Source: Planctomycetaceae bacterium (GTDB lineage Bacteria > Planctomycetota > Planctomycetia > Pirellulales > Lacipirellulaceae). Taken from it: 64,000 bases of DNA. The stretch lies in assembly GCA_002702655.1 (NCBI GenBank), contig PABB01000018.1, forward strand, positions 62,001-126,000. The letters are read 5' to 3'. Both the position numbers and the translations under genes were made by a program. Below the pieces are notes generated by a model. That model did not search any database, was not told the DNA's origin, and saw only the letters and a program-made list of their open reading frames with translations. Of the stretch, positions 51,931 through 60,832 are shown one piece after another. Numbering within the stretch: the stretch's first letter is position 1; each line of letters begins with the position of its first letter.

Positions 51931-52962
51931 TTACGACGGGTCGACAGAAATGTTGGCGTTGCTGTCGACATCGGCACTCGGCTGAGCCGGAGTGCTGTCC
52001 GACGGCGACAGGTTGGCGTCGGCATCTTGCTGGACATCGATGCCCGCCGAGCCGTTTTCGCTGGCTGACGCGTTGATGTCAGCCGAACTTTTCAGGTCCG
52101 CGTCGGTCCCGGCCGGACCGTCGACGGTGGCGCCGGCGTCCATCGAAGCGTCCTGATCCGGCGAGCTATCGGACGACATTTCGCCGTTCATCTCCGTCGA
52201 GGCAGAAGCGTCGGCGCCCGTCTGGCCGTTCAGCGAAGCGGAGGTCGATGCGTCGCTGTTGATATACAACCGACGACCGCCGTCGATGATGTACTGCTGG
52301 CCCGAGCCGTCGGTGTGCAGCGTGTAGGTCTGCTGCGTACCGGCGGAGGCATTCGCGCCGGCCTGGCCGCGATACCCGGCGGTGTACTGACCCGAGGCCT
52401 GCTGACTGAGCTGCACGCCGGCGGGCGGCGTATAGCTATCCTGGGCAAACGTATTCCACTGGCCGCCACGGTGATACATCCAGTTGTTTTCCGGGCTGTA
52501 GTACCACCACTCGCCGTTGTGACGCTGGAAGCGCCAGCGAGCGTCGCGACTCTGCTGCTGGGCGCTCAACTGAGCGCCGGCACGGGCCTGCAGCGGCAGG
52601 TTGGGCGTCAGGGCTTGCACGCCACGAGCAGCGCCGCGGACGGCTCCGCGAGTGGCCGCAGCAGCAGTTTGGCCAGCGGCACGGGCGGCGTTGGCGGTAC
52701 CCTGAACAGCGCGGCCGGCGGCCTGAGCTGTGCCCTGCACGGCGCGGCCTGCGACCTGCGCGGTTCCTTGAGCGGCACGACCCGCAACCTGAGCGGCGCC
52801 CTGCACGGTTCGGCCAGCAGCCCGACCGGCGGCTTCGCCAACGGTCGCAGCGGCCTGGCCGGCGCCACGGACCGTGTTGCGGACCGGACCCTGCGCCTGA
52901 ACGTCGCTGGCGGAAACCAAGCCGAATGCCAACGCGGCGGCAAGTGTGAGCATGTATCGCAT
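51931..52962 (-). CDS. Secreted Ala/Gly-repeat protein
   Basis: A 343-residue exported protein. Residues 1-23 are a signal peptide ending in V-Q-A-Q. From about 30 to 115 it is built of 11-residue units of the type A-G-R-A-V-Q-G-T-A-Q-V, repeated at least six times, forming a likely amphipathic helix. A short Trp/Tyr-rich segment follows (W-W-Y-Y-S-P-E-N-N-W-M-Y-H, about 150-162), then an acidic tail rich in Ser, Asp, Ala and Asn. The ATG at 52960-52962 has a GGAAGGAAG ribosome binding site, and the gene has a strong terminator. I know no family for it. Confidence 0.8.
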   Translation of the reverse strand: MRYMLTLAAALAFGLVSASDVQAQGPVRNTVRGAGQAAATVGEAAGRAAGRTVQGAAQVAGRAAQGTAQVAGRAVQGTAQAAGRAVQGTANAARAAGQTAAAATRGAVRGAARGVQALTPNLPLQARAGAQLSAQQQSRDARWRFQRHNGEWWYYSPENNWMYHRGGQWNTFAQDSYTPPAGVQLSQQASGQYTAGYRGQAGANASAGTQQTYTLHTDGSGQQYIIDGGRRLYINSDASTSASLNGQTGADASASTEMNGEMSSDSSPDQDASMDAGATVDGPAGTDADLKSSADINASASENGSAGIDVQQDADANLSPSDSTPAQPSADVDSNANISVDPS

Positions 52963-53443
52963 GATGTGTACTCTTCCTTCCCTCGGTGTGATCTTGTGTT
53001 GTGCGGTCGGTGTTCGTGAGCGGCGGAAGAGAATCCTCCCGCATCTGCTGGGAAAAAGTTTGCAAACTGCATGCCGGCGATTTCATTCCAGTAAAAGCAC
53101 GGGTTTTCCGCGCCAGCTCCTCGCGAGGCTGGTCGTCCGGCGAACGGTGCGGTCGCCCGCTTTGCGGGTTGTCGTCCCACGCAACAGCAATGGCTAGCGG
53201 AACTTGAGCGAGATTTGCCGGTTTGGCCCCCCAAATCGAGCGGGGCCAATCGATTCTGCTGATTGCAGCAGTCGAATCGCGGCGAGCGAATCTGTCGCCG
53301 ACGCGGCCCCTGTGGTTTCCCGCCGCGCTTGCGGCGCCCATGCGCACGCTGCGACGTATGGTTGCATAGTCGTTTCAGTCGCGCTGGTTGCGATAACGAC
53401 GAGGACCAACGCCCAAAGTTGTTCAGCGTGGAGTGAGGAAGAA
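52963..53443. other. Divergent intergenic region
   Basis: 481 bp between the Ala/Gly-repeat protein gene and a plus-strand gene. I see no repeat family; A/T-rich GAAAAAGTTTGCAAACTGC near 53050 includes the small dyad GTTTGCAAAC and could be a regulatory site. The open frame upstream of 53444 covers part of it but looks noncoding. Confidence 0.5.
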
Positions 53444-53860
53444 ATGTATTTCGGCATGCACCTGGTTCGCCAAGGACTGCTTACCACGGACGATTTCTTC
53501 GCGCTGCTGGAGCAGCAGGTGGCGTCGCGTCCGCCGATGGGCGCGCTGGCGATCGAGACCGGCAAGCTGACAATGAAACAAGTGTTCGAGGTCCTCGAAG
53601 CACAGTGTGAGGAAACCAGCCAGATGTTCGGCGAAGCGGCCGTGCGGCTCGGATTCCTTTCCGAGCAAGACCTGGCCGTGCTGATTTACGAGCAGGCCCG
53701 CCGCGCGATGTCGATGACCGAGCTACTGGTGCTCAACGGCCACGCTGAACCCGAAACGGCCGAACACTGGTTGCAGCAGTATCGGGACCACCAGGGTCGG
53801 GTGACGCAGATGACGACCAAGTCGGTGGCGGAAGACGCGGCGTCGGCTGCAGTCTCGTAG
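53444..53860 (+). CDS. Small protein with tandem MshEN/GspE-N-like repeats
   Basis: A 138-residue protein. Two copies of the motif pattern seen in type II secretion ATPase N-domains (MshEN, GspE-N) can be seen: L-L-T-T-D-D-F-F-A-L-L-E-Q-Q and again F-L-S-E-Q-D-L-A-V-L-I-Y-E-Q, each beginning with a two-residue Leu turn. Such domains bind cyclic di-GMP in some systems. There is no ATPase domain attached. The ATG at 53444 with ribosome binding site GAGGAAG was chosen over a much earlier in-frame ATG. A repeat pair follows the gene. Confidence 0.68.
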   Translation: MYFGMHLVRQGLLTTDDFFALLEQQVASRPPMGALAIETGKLTMKQVFEVLEAQCEETSQMFGEAAVRLGFLSEQDLAVLIYEQARRAMSMTELLVLNGHAEPETAEHWLQQYRDHQGRVTQMTTKSVAEDAASAAVS

Positions 53861-53888
53861 CAACACGGAGTGAGAGAGCGCTCCATGC

Positions 53889-53955
53889 GCCACGGCTCTG
53901 CGAGCCGTGTAATGCGGACTGCCATCTAGAAACACGGCTCACAGAGCCGTGGCAC
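53889..53955. repeat. CACGGCTCTGCGAGCCGTG palindrome pair
   Basis: Hairpins CCACGGCTCTGCGAGCCGTG (53889-53911) and CACGGCTCACAGAGCCGTGG (53932-53955) in the gap between two convergent genes. Same family as 41688. Confidence 0.9.
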
Positions 53956-53973
53956 GCAGCAACTTTATCACGC

Positions 53974-55296
53974 TCAGGCGAGCGCCGTTTCCAGCGCCGC
54001 CCGCCATCGCTGCCCGTCGCGCAGGGCGCCGGCGACTCGCGGGTGAGCGAACAGCCGCACGCGCTTGACGTAGTCGTCGAACTGTTGCCGGGCGAGCGTA
54101 TGCACCACCGGCGAGACCTGGCCCAGCCGCCTGTAGGAGCCTTCCTTGGCGTAGTGAACGTCCAGGTCGAACTCGACCTCCAGCGCCATCGGCGGGGCGT
54201 CGAACAGGATGTCATGCGGCGCGATCGGCTCGCCGACCAACTGCGACGCGGCCGCCGCGAATCGCTCTGACAGTTCCACCAGCCACCCGAATGGCTGCCT
54301 GGCGAGTCGCTCGTACGCAGCGCGATCTTCCAGCACGCTCCACTGCGCCACCCGCTTGTACAGCCGGCGATGCGAGCCGAACAGGCCCGCGAACAGCTCG
54401 CCTGCCGGGCCGCCGGCGGACGCGTCCAACAGCGCCCGCTCCATTTCGGCGTCGCCCAGATGGAAGATCCCCGGCGTGTCGAGCTGGTCCCGGCACAGGA
54501 AAAACGCCCGCTGCAGCATGGCGGTCGCCGAGCGCACGGCGTGATGCCAGTAGACCTCGCTGAACATCACGTAGCGGGCAAACACCATCATCTCGGCGGC
54601 CGTTTTGCCCTTGTCGCTGATCGCCAGCGCGTCGCCGGACTCGCTGAGGCAGAGGCTTTGGATCAGTCGCTTTTGATCGAAGTTGCGACCGTAGGGCACC
54701 CCCGCGTGCAGGCTGTCCCGCATCAGGTAGTCCATCTTGTCGACGTCGATCGGCCCCGAGAGCATGCTGGCCAGCACGCGCCCCGCGGCGTCGGCCGGCT
54801 TGCCGTCGAGCAACTCGACCAGCGCCGCTGGCGTCAGGTCCCAATCGGCCGCCAACAGGGCGCTCACCTCCGGCTGCGACAGGTACTGGACGGCAAACTG
54901 CTCGTGCGTCGGCAAATCGGTCAGGCCGATGTCTTCGATCGGATGGCAGTACGGCCAGTGGCCCATGTCGTGCACCAGCGCCGCCAGCAGGAATCGCTCG
55001 GCATCGGCCGGCGTGACGATCGCGGCGAATCGCTCGTCGTCCGCCAGACGGTCGATGAACAGCAGAGCCGTGCGGTACACGCCGAGGGAGTGTTCCTGCC
55101 GCGAGTGGTTCGCCGCGGGGTAGATCAGTCGCACGAGCCCCAACTGGCTGACGCTGGCCAGCCGGCGAAAGGCCGCCGTATCGATCAGCCGCCGCACCCG
55201 CGGAGTGAGCGGCACGTCGGTCTCCGGCGGGATGCGGATGACGCCGCGGCCCGAACGCAGGGCGGCCACTTCAGGAATCTCGCGGAGCGACGGCAT
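53974..55296 (-). CDS. HD-domain phosphohydrolase (dNTPase-like)
   Basis: A 440-residue HD-superfamily protein. The metal-binding motif is complete: His69 in R-Q-E-H-S-L-G-V-Y, His109-Asp110 in L-V-H-D-M-G-H-W, and a later Asp in G-P-I-D-V-D-K-M-D-Y. The arrangement matches dGTP triphosphohydrolase and SAMHD1-type enzymes. The N-terminal I-R-I-P-P-E-T and L-V-R-L-I-Y-P-A-A-N-H-S stretches fit the YwfO-like group. It likely degrades dNTPs or a related nucleotide. ATG at 55294-55296 precedes the domain. It converges with the preceding small gene across a repeat pair. Confidence 0.9.
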   Translation of the reverse strand: MPSLREIPEVAALRSGRGVIRIPPETDVPLTPRVRRLIDTAAFRRLASVSQLGLVRLIYPAANHSRQEHSLGVYRTALLFIDRLADDERFAAIVTPADAERFLLAALVHDMGHWPYCHPIEDIGLTDLPTHEQFAVQYLSQPEVSALLAADWDLTPAALVELLDGKPADAAGRVLASMLSGPIDVDKMDYLMRDSLHAGVPYGRNFDQKRLIQSLCLSESGDALAISDKGKTAAEMMVFARYVMFSEVYWHHAVRSATAMLQRAFFLCRDQLDTPGIFHLGDAEMERALLDASAGGPAGELFAGLFGSHRRLYKRVAQWSVLEDRAAYERLARQPFGWLVELSERFAAAASQLVGEPIAPHDILFDAPPMALEVEFDLDVHYAKEGSYRRLGQVSPVVHTLARQQFDDYVKRVRLFAHPRVAGALRDGQRWRAALETALA

Positions 55297-55312
55297 GCGG
55301 GGGGGCGCCGAT

Positions 55313-55348
55313 GGACAGGATGACAGGATTGGCAGGATCGACAGGATA
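55313..55348. repeat. Short tandem repeat, GACAGGAT units
   Basis: Three copies of a GACAGGAT-type unit with spacing of 7 to 13 bp (ATGGACAGGATGACAGGATT and onward). Confidence 0.8.
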
Positions 55349-55419
55349 AGCGAGGGGCAGCCGGTAACTCAGTGCAGCAAGCCTCCGGAAGCGTCACGAT
55401 TCAGTTTAATTGGATTTAG

Positions 55420-55439
55420 CCCCGCCGCTTGCGGCGGGG
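55420..55439. repeat. GCCCCGCCGC hairpin
   Basis: CCCCGCCGCTTGCGGCGGGG forms a 9-bp perfect stem with a 2-base loop, in the gap between two minus-strand genes. It could act as a terminator-like structure but lacks a T tract. Confidence 0.8.
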
Positions 55440-55534
55440 TCCGCGGAGCAAACTCGGCGGCGAATAGGCGAATATTCGACACGCAAAACTGAATCAAGCA
55501 CCCCCGCTGCGCCCCGCGCGCTCCCGATGCATCA

Positions 55535-56251
55535 TCACCCGCCGCCGAACCCCGGCAGCAACGGCACGCCCATAATAGCTCGCAGCAGCACGCACACGGC
55601 GAAGTACAGCACGAAGTGGAAAAACCCGTTGAGCGGCTCCAGGTCGAACGACACAAACGACGCAAATGTGCCGATGCCCGCGGCCACGGCACATAGGATG
55701 CCGACCTCGAAGATCTCCAACTTGCCGTCGGAATAGTCGTCTCCGAACACTTGGTAGCCCAGGTACCAATACGCAGCCCAGGCCAGCGCGAACGCGGCGC
55801 CGCACGCCAGACAGCGGATGATCAACTCGCCGCCCGCGTACGGTTCCAATTCTTCGTCGTCGCGCAGGAAAGAGTAACCGCTATACGCCAGCGGCGGCCC
55901 CAGCAGGATGGCGCCGGCCAACAGCGCGTAGGTCTGCTGATCTTCTGTAAGGCTCACCCGGCACAAAAAGGCGATGCCCAGGGCCAGCAGCGCGACGCCG
56001 CCGATGATCAGTGCCGAATTCAGTTGAAACTTCGCTTCCTTGCGGGCAATCGGCTTGAGCGTCGAGCGACCCTTCGAGTCGACCGCCCCCGCCTCGCCGC
56101 CGAACTCGGGGGCGTGAATGACCACTTCGTCCTCTTTCGAGGGGATCGTGATCTGCCCTTTGCACTTGGGGCACGCGCCGGTTTTGCCGGCGTGCTGATC
56201 GCCTACGGTGAACTTGGTCAGGCAGCCGGGGCAGGTGACTTGGATCGGCAT
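55535..56251 (-). CDS. Zinc-ribbon multi-pass membrane protein
   Basis: A 238-residue protein. The N-terminal ribbon T-C-P-G-C with C-P-K-C-K-G further on (about 6-30) matches the planctomycete type of MJ0042-like finger. A linker follows (30-75), then six hydrophobic segments, the first at about 79-95. The C-terminus ends in V-P-L-L-P-G-F-G-G-G. The ATG at 56249-56251 has no close ribosome binding site. No known function; related architecture to the protein at 47963, which it does not closely match. Confidence 0.82.
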   Translation of the reverse strand: MPIQVTCPGCLTKFTVGDQHAGKTGACPKCKGQITIPSKEDEVVIHAPEFGGEAGAVDSKGRSTLKPIARKEAKFQLNSALIIGGVALLALGIAFLCRVSLTEDQQTYALLAGAILLGPPLAYSGYSFLRDDEELEPYAGGELIIRCLACGAAFALAWAAYWYLGYQVFGDDYSDGKLEIFEVGILCAVAAGIGTFASFVSFDLEPLNGFFHFVLYFAVCVLLRAIMGVPLLPGFGGG

Positions 56252-56385
56252 CGGAGCGGCTCGTGCGGAGAAACGATGGGTTGGCAGGCGGTTCCGAACG
56301 CCCGCCGACGTTCAGTGTCAGCCCCCCCGCGGCAAGCGTCAACCGGAAGCGCCCGGCGGCTGCGAGGCTCGGCGTCGCAGAGGTT

Positions 56386-56534
56386 CCCTCCTCTTGATGC
56401 GGAGGGTGAGGGAGGGGTGATGCACGGGCGCCAAGGGCTGCTTGAGGCCCGGCTGGCTCTGGACGCGAGACGTCTTGATGGGGGCTTGTCGGTTGCTCGC
56501 CCCCCTCCTCGGCCCTCCCCACCAGTGGGAGGGA
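56386..56534. repeat. Facing pair of CCCCTCC / GGAGGGG repeats
   Basis: Left unit 56386-56419 (GTTCCCTCCTCTTGATGCGG plus GAGGGTGAGGGAGGGG) and right unit 56501-56534 (CCCCTCCTCGGCCCTCCCC with GTGGGAGGGAG) between two minus-strand genes. Confidence 0.82.
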
Positions 56535-56546
56535 GTGTCCGGCTAC

Positions 56547-57038
56547 TCAGTGCAGATCCTTGAGGTCGTCCTCGTTGATCGCCACGAAGCCTTTGTCAGC
56601 GAGCGTGTCGATGGCCATCTCGATGTTATCGACCATCAGCGCGACAACCGGCTTGCCACGGGGGCGGGCCAGCAGCGGGTAAACCTGGGCGACATTCACT
56701 TCGGCCTGCAGCAAGGCCGTGCAGACCTGCAGCAGCGGCTGCTGCGAGTCGGGCAGTTCGATTGCGATCAGGTCGGATTCGACGATGGCCAGCCCAGCCC
56801 GCTCCAGCAATTCGCGGCCGGCCTCGGGGTCGCTCAGCAGAAACCGCACCAGGGCGCACTCGGTCGAGTCGGAGATCGTCAGCGCAACAATCCGTACGTT
56901 GCTGCCCTCGAATCGTCGCACCACCTCCAGCAACTGGCCCACGCGGTTCTCAATGAACACGGTGAACTGGCGGATCGAGGGGTAATCGCGACCGCGCATT
57001 GTCGCGAAGTCGGTGCCGGATTGGTCGCCGGTGCTCAT
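56547..57038 (-). CDS. Tandem ACT-domain protein
   Basis: A 163-residue regulatory protein made of two ACT domains (about 18-85 and 90-160). The first starts R-Q-F-T-V-F-I-E-N-R-V-G-Q-L-L, the second V-C-T-A-L-L-Q-A-E-V-N-V-A-Q-V. ACT domains bind amino acids and act as allosteric sensors; no catalytic part is fused. The ATG at 57036-57038 was preferred over an upstream one that adds 36 residues. It might regulate an amino-acid enzyme elsewhere. No partner is present in the window. Confidence 0.85.
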   Translation of the reverse strand: MSTGDQSGTDFATMRGRDYPSIRQFTVFIENRVGQLLEVVRRFEGSNVRIVALTISDSTECALVRFLLSDPEAGRELLERAGLAIVESDLIAIELPDSQQPLLQVCTALLQAEVNVAQVYPLLARPRGKPVVALMVDNIEMAIDTLADKGFVAINEDDLKDLH

Positions 57039-57284
57039 GAGTATTTCTCCCGGTCCGCCGCGGGGCGTGAGCGGGGCGAGCAGCCGCCCGGTGGCGCTCA
57101 ACCCCTTGTCCGCCAACACTATAGGGGCGCCAGCAACACGATGCAACGCGAGCCGCGGCGGGTAGGCCGCGCGGAGCCGGTCGCGTAAATTAGCCTATCG
57201 CGGCGGTCGGGCGCCGATCGCCGGCCCGGCGGGCGTGGCCCGCCGGCTGTTTCACCGGCTGTGTCGATTGGTGGCGAAGGGCCC

Positions 57285-57668
57285 ATGCAAAATACGATCG
57301 AACTTGACGTTCGCTACTACGAGACTGACGGCCAGGGCGTGGTGCATCACGCCAACTACTTCAAGTATTTCGAGCTGGCGCGGGTCGAGATGCTCAAGGC
57401 GGCGGGGCACGACTACGCCGATCTGGAGCGGGACGGCGTGTTTCTGGTCGTGCACTCGGTCGGCGCCAAATTCATGCGGCCGGCCCGCTTCGGCGACAAG
57501 CTGCGGATCGTCACGACGGTCGACAAAGCGACTCCGGCCAGGATCGAGCACCGATACGACGTGTTCATCGACAGCATGAAGGTGGCCGAGGGGCAGAGCG
57601 TGATTGCTTGCATCGACCGCGAGGGCAACATCCGCCGCATGCCGGATATTCTGTTGCCTGACGAGTGA
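57285..57668 (+). CDS. 4-hydroxybenzoyl-CoA thioesterase-like (YbgC-type) protein
   Basis: A 127-residue hotdog-fold acyl thioesterase. The active-site motif [13 protein letters not shown] contains the catalytic Asp15, as in 4HBT/YbgC enzymes that hydrolyse acyl-CoA or acyl-ACP. R-P-A-R-F-G-D and the G-Q-S-V-I-A-C segment also fit. The ATG at 57285 is preferred over a GTG at 57261. It is the first gene of a plus-strand pair with the DJ-1-like gene. It could release acyl chains, but is far from the lipid cluster. Confidence 0.88.
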   Translation: MQNTIELDVRYYETDGQGVVHHANYFKYFELARVEMLKAAGHDYADLERDGVFLVVHSVGAKFMRPARFGDKLRIVTTVDKATPARIEHRYDVFIDSMKVAEGQSVIACIDREGNIRRMPDILLPDE

Positions 57669-57717
57669 TGCACCGGATTTCGAACCAAGCGATTTGTCAT
57701 TGGATAGGAGCCAATTG

Positions 57718-58287
57718 GTGAGCAAACGAATTCTGATGCTGGTCGGCGACTTTGTCGAAGACTACGAGTGCATGGTCCCGCTGCAGATCCTGCAGATGAC
57801 CGGCCACGACATCGACGTGGTGTGCCCCGACAAACAGCCGGGCGACCACGTGGTGACGGCCATCCATGACTTCGAGGGCCAGCAGACTTACTCGGAGAAG
57901 CGCGGCCACAATTTCCCCGTGACGGCGGCATTCGACGCGGCGAAGGCTGCCGACTACGACGCGCTGGTCATTCCCGGCGGAAGGTCGCCGGAGTATTTGC
58001 AGTTGGACGAGCGCGTGCTGTCGCTGGTGCGAGAGTTCTTCGCTGCCGACAAGCCGGTGGCGGCCACGTGTCACGGTCCGATGATCCTGGCCGCGGCCGG
58101 CGTCGTGGGGGGACGTAGCTGTCAGGCCTATCCCAGCGTGCGACCGCAGTTGGAGCAAGCGGGCGCCACGTGGTCGGCCCCCAGCGAAGGGCTCGACAGC
58201 GTCCACGTCGACGGGAATCTCGTCTCGGCGCCCGCGTGGCCCGCGAATCCGGCGTGGATGCGGGAGTTCTTGAAGGTGCTGGGGTAG
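57718..58287 (+). CDS. DJ-1/PfpI family protein
   Basis: A 189-residue protein of the DJ-1/PfpI/YhbO superfamily. The nucleophile elbow A-T-C-H-G-P has Cys117 and His118; the conserved Glu lies in V-G-D-F-V-E-D-Y-E near residue 13. The P-G-G-R-S-P-E-Y-L stretch is also family-typical. Members are glyoxalase- or chaperone-like stress proteins. A GTG start at 57718 was taken because TAGGAG lies at a normal distance; a TTG one codon earlier is possible. It follows the thioesterase gene by 50 bp on the same strand. Confidence 0.88.
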   Translation: MSKRILMLVGDFVEDYECMVPLQILQMTGHDIDVVCPDKQPGDHVVTAIHDFEGQQTYSEKRGHNFPVTAAFDAAKAADYDALVIPGGRSPEYLQLDERVLSLVREFFAADKPVAATCHGPMILAAAGVVGGRSCQAYPSVRPQLEQAGATWSAPSEGLDSVHVDGNLVSAPAWPANPAWMREFLKVLG

Positions 58288-58307
58288 GATCGCGCGGCAA
58301 CGGGGGC

Positions 58308-58339
58308 CGCATTCCGCGACCGCCGGTCGCGGCTTTGCC
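58308..58339. repeat. CCGCGACCGCCGGTCGCGG palindrome, single copy
   Basis: GCATTCCGCGACCGCCGGTC followed by GCGGCTTTGCCG, the same family as 44037 and 44586. Confidence 0.88.
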
Positions 58340-58375
58340 GCCAGTCACCAATCACCAACAGCCAGTCACCCAACG

Positions 58376-58416
58376 AAAAAGACCGCGGGGCGGCGTCCGG
58401 TGCGCGCCTCGCGGTC
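58376..58416 (-). terminator. Possible terminator for the minus-strand amidotransferase-like gene
   Basis: Stem GACCGCG / CGCGGTC with a long GC-rich loop, followed on the minus strand by TTTTT. It is about 135 bp beyond the stop, so the assignment is tentative. Confidence 0.6.
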
Positions 58417-58549
58417 TGGTCTCGTACGCCTGGGTCCTTCCAAACGCGGGCTACGGGGCGGTTTTGCGGGCAACCGCCCCGAGCCCGATTCATAAGTGCT
58501 TCCTTTCGCGGCGGCACGCAACGGCCGCCGCTCGCATTGCCATGCGTGG

Positions 58550-59293
58550 CTAGGCCACCAGACGCACGGCCGTGCTCGACTCCTTCACGCCCGCGAGGAA
58601 CTCTTCGAAGATCCGCAAATCCAAGGCCGAGGCCGTCTTGGCTTCCGGGTGGAATTGCGTGCCGATGGCGAACCAATCGGGCATCTGGCTTTCAATCGCT
58701 TCGATCACGCCGTCCGGGCAGCGGGCGGTCGCTTCGAAACCGGGGGCCAACTCGTCGCATGCCATGTGGTGCATGCTGTTGACGCGGAGCTCGCCGTCGC
58801 CGTAGACGCGATCCATGATCGAGCCGGGGGTGAGGACCAAGGTGTGGCGGTGATCGGGATCGAGCGGATCCAGGTGCGGCAGGGCCGCCGGCATGTCCTC
58901 GGGAATGTGCAGCATCAGGTTGCCGCCGTTGGTCACGTTGATCAATTGCATGCCGGCGCCAATGCCCAGCACGGGAATGCGGCGCTCGCTGATCAGCCGA
59001 GCCAGCATGCGGTCGAACGACTCGCGGCGCGGATCCTGCAGACGCACGGTCGGGTGCAGCATCCAGCCGTCGCGACGCGGATCCAGGTCGGCCCCGCCGA
59101 TCAGCATGACGCCGTCGACGCGCTCCAGCACGGCTTCCAAGTCGGCTTCATCGGCGTAGGGCGGCAACACCACCGGCAGGCCGCCCGCTTCGACGATGGC
59201 GTCGTAGTAGCCGGCAGCTACGTAGGAAAACGCCTGGGCCCCATGGTTCGTGGTGCGGTAGTCGGCGTTGATCGCAATGACCGGTTTCGACAT
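58550..59293 (-). CDS. Class I glutamine-amidotransferase fold protein lacking its nucleophile
   Basis: A 247-residue protein related to PuuD-type gamma-glutamyl-GABA hydrolases. It has the family framework: L-I-G-G-A-D-L-D-P near residues 64-72, and the His-Glu pair in T-Q-F-H-P-E (His215, Glu217). The nucleophile loop, normally G-I-C-x-G-M-Q, reads G-I-G-A-G-M-Q, so the Cys is Gly112. Hydrolysis by the usual mechanism is therefore excluded. A binding or regulatory role, or a different chemistry, is possible. The ATG at 59291-59293 follows AAAGGA. Confidence 0.82.
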   Translation of the reverse strand: MSKPVIAINADYRTTNHGAQAFSYVAAGYYDAIVEAGGLPVVLPPYADEADLEAVLERVDGVMLIGGADLDPRRDGWMLHPTVRLQDPRRESFDRMLARLISERRIPVLGIGAGMQLINVTNGGNLMLHIPEDMPAALPHLDPLDPDHRHTLVLTPGSIMDRVYGDGELRVNSMHHMACDELAPGFEATARCPDGVIEAIESQMPDWFAIGTQFHPEAKTASALDLRIFEEFLAGVKESSTAVRLVA

Positions 59294-59862
59294 GGTGAAA
59301 CAATCCTTTCCGACGCCATCGTGGCGCCAAAGCAAGGGACTCACACAGGAGGCCAGCGGGCCGTCGCTGGGTCAGGGCAGAGGTCGAGCCAATCTGGCTG
59401 CGCCGGTCTCGTCAGAGCCGCACGACGCGCAGGAAAGTGCGCCGTGCTGGGGGAGGTTTGCAGGCCGAGCCCGACGCCGTCGATGGCGAGTCGGACAAAT
59501 GGTCCCATCCGTGGGTCCTGCGTGCTTCCGTGTGAGGAGGCGGCATTTGCGGCGCTGGGCCCGCGAACGCTCGACCATCGCCAGCTGCGGCAACGCTCGA
59601 ACGGCCGCTGGTCGCGGCGCCATCGACATCCCTATCTGTGGCCTCAAGCTCCTTGTGAGATAACGACCGTGTCACGCGGTCAGGAAAGGATGCAAGTCTT
59701 GCGAGAAATTAACGGCTGGGCAGGAAAGATCAACCAGGTTGCCCATGTTGGGGGAAGATAATTGGCGGAACCCCATATGCTGCGGTGTTGCTAGCGGCGC
59801 CGGCTGCGCGAAAGTAGTTGACCGCTGCGCATTGCCACGCGGATTGGCCTTGCAGCAGGGGC
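59294..59862. other. Long intergenic region without visible features
   Basis: 569 bp between two minus-strand genes. I see no repeat family, tRNA-like structure or clear gene. Several short open frames cross it, but all lack coding character and conserved motifs. Confidence 0.45.
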
Positions 59863-60600
59863 TTATCCGGCAAAACTCGCCCGCCCAATCTCGTAACCGA
59901 GCGAAAAGATGGCCGCGTCGACCAGCAAATGGCTGCCCCAGGGGCCCAACAGCGAGCCGCTGCGGCGATACAGCCACGCCCAAAACGCTCCGCCGACGCC
60001 CACGCACGCGGCAAACACCCACGTTTCCCAACTCGCGAAGCCGAAATACTTGCCCAGCACCAAGACGTGGTGCGCGGCGAAGCCAATCGACGACACGACC
60101 AACGCGGTGGCGAACGTAGCGAACCTCTGCAATTCGCCAAACACGAACCACCGCCAGTAGTATTCCTCCAGCAGCGAGTGGCACAGGCTGTAAAACACGC
60201 CCAGGGCGGCGAATTTGACCGCCGAGTCGAGACCAAACCCAGAGATCTTCTCGCGCATCGCGTCCGCCGCGGGGGCGAAATCGGGCGCCTGCCGCAGCCA
60301 CGCGAAGTACAGTCCCACCATCGCCGCAGCGACCGCCGCGCCGAAGGCCAGCCCCAGTCCCACGCCGCGGCCGCCCGGCCAGGCGAGCTTCACTCGGCGT
60401 CGCTCGACCAACAGCACCCACGCCAGCGGGAAACCGAATTGCACGATTTTCACGCCGCCGAACACCAACCCCTGCAGCGCCGGCGGCAGCCGCTCGGCCT
60501 GGAAGAAGTAGACCCACGTGATTAGCGACGGCAGCACCAACGCGAACAGCGCTGCGTACAGGTCGCGCCGCGGGGCGGGCGCGTCGGCGGGGGCGGTCAT
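59863..60600 (-). CDS. CPBP-family membrane metalloprotease-like protein
   Basis: A 245-residue membrane protein with about seven hydrophobic segments. The CPBP (CAAX protease and bacteriocin-processing) motifs are present: E-E-Y-Y-W-R (Glu145, Glu146, Arg150), F-A-A-H-H (His near 177) and S-H-L-L-V-D (His, Asp) near the C-terminus. The ATG at 60598-60600 gives a natural length. In bacteria such proteins process or bind peptides in the membrane; the substrate is unknown. No bacteriocin or prenylation gene is nearby. Confidence 0.87.
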   Translation of the reverse strand: MTAPADAPAPRRDLYAALFALVLPSLITWVYFFQAERLPPALQGLVFGGVKIVQFGFPLAWVLLVERRRVKLAWPGGRGVGLGLAFGAAVAAAMVGLYFAWLRQAPDFAPAADAMREKISGFGLDSAVKFAALGVFYSLCHSLLEEYYWRWFVFGELQRFATFATALVVSSIGFAAHHVLVLGKYFGFASWETWVFAACVGVGGAFWAWLYRRSGSLLGPWGSHLLVDAAIFSLGYEIGRASFAG

Positions 60601-60832
60601 GGGGCTCGTTCCGCGGGAGATCCGTGTCGATTTGCGAAATCAGCTTCCGAGTATACGAAAGCCAGCGGCAACGTGCAGTGCGGCTGGCGGTCGTGCTTGA
60701 CGCTCCCCGGCGACGCAACGACCATGAACTGATTCGGCAGCGGCTGGCTACGCGAACCAGGGTGGCTCTGGCACTCGGCGTTGAACCGCTCGCTTCTTTC
60801 CGCTCCCAGCGCATTCGCATCGGCTCCCGCTT

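Noticed and set aside
59294-59862. A missed gene in the 569-bp gap
   Set aside because: Open frames exist on both strands but none has a ribosome binding site, known motif or consistent codon use.
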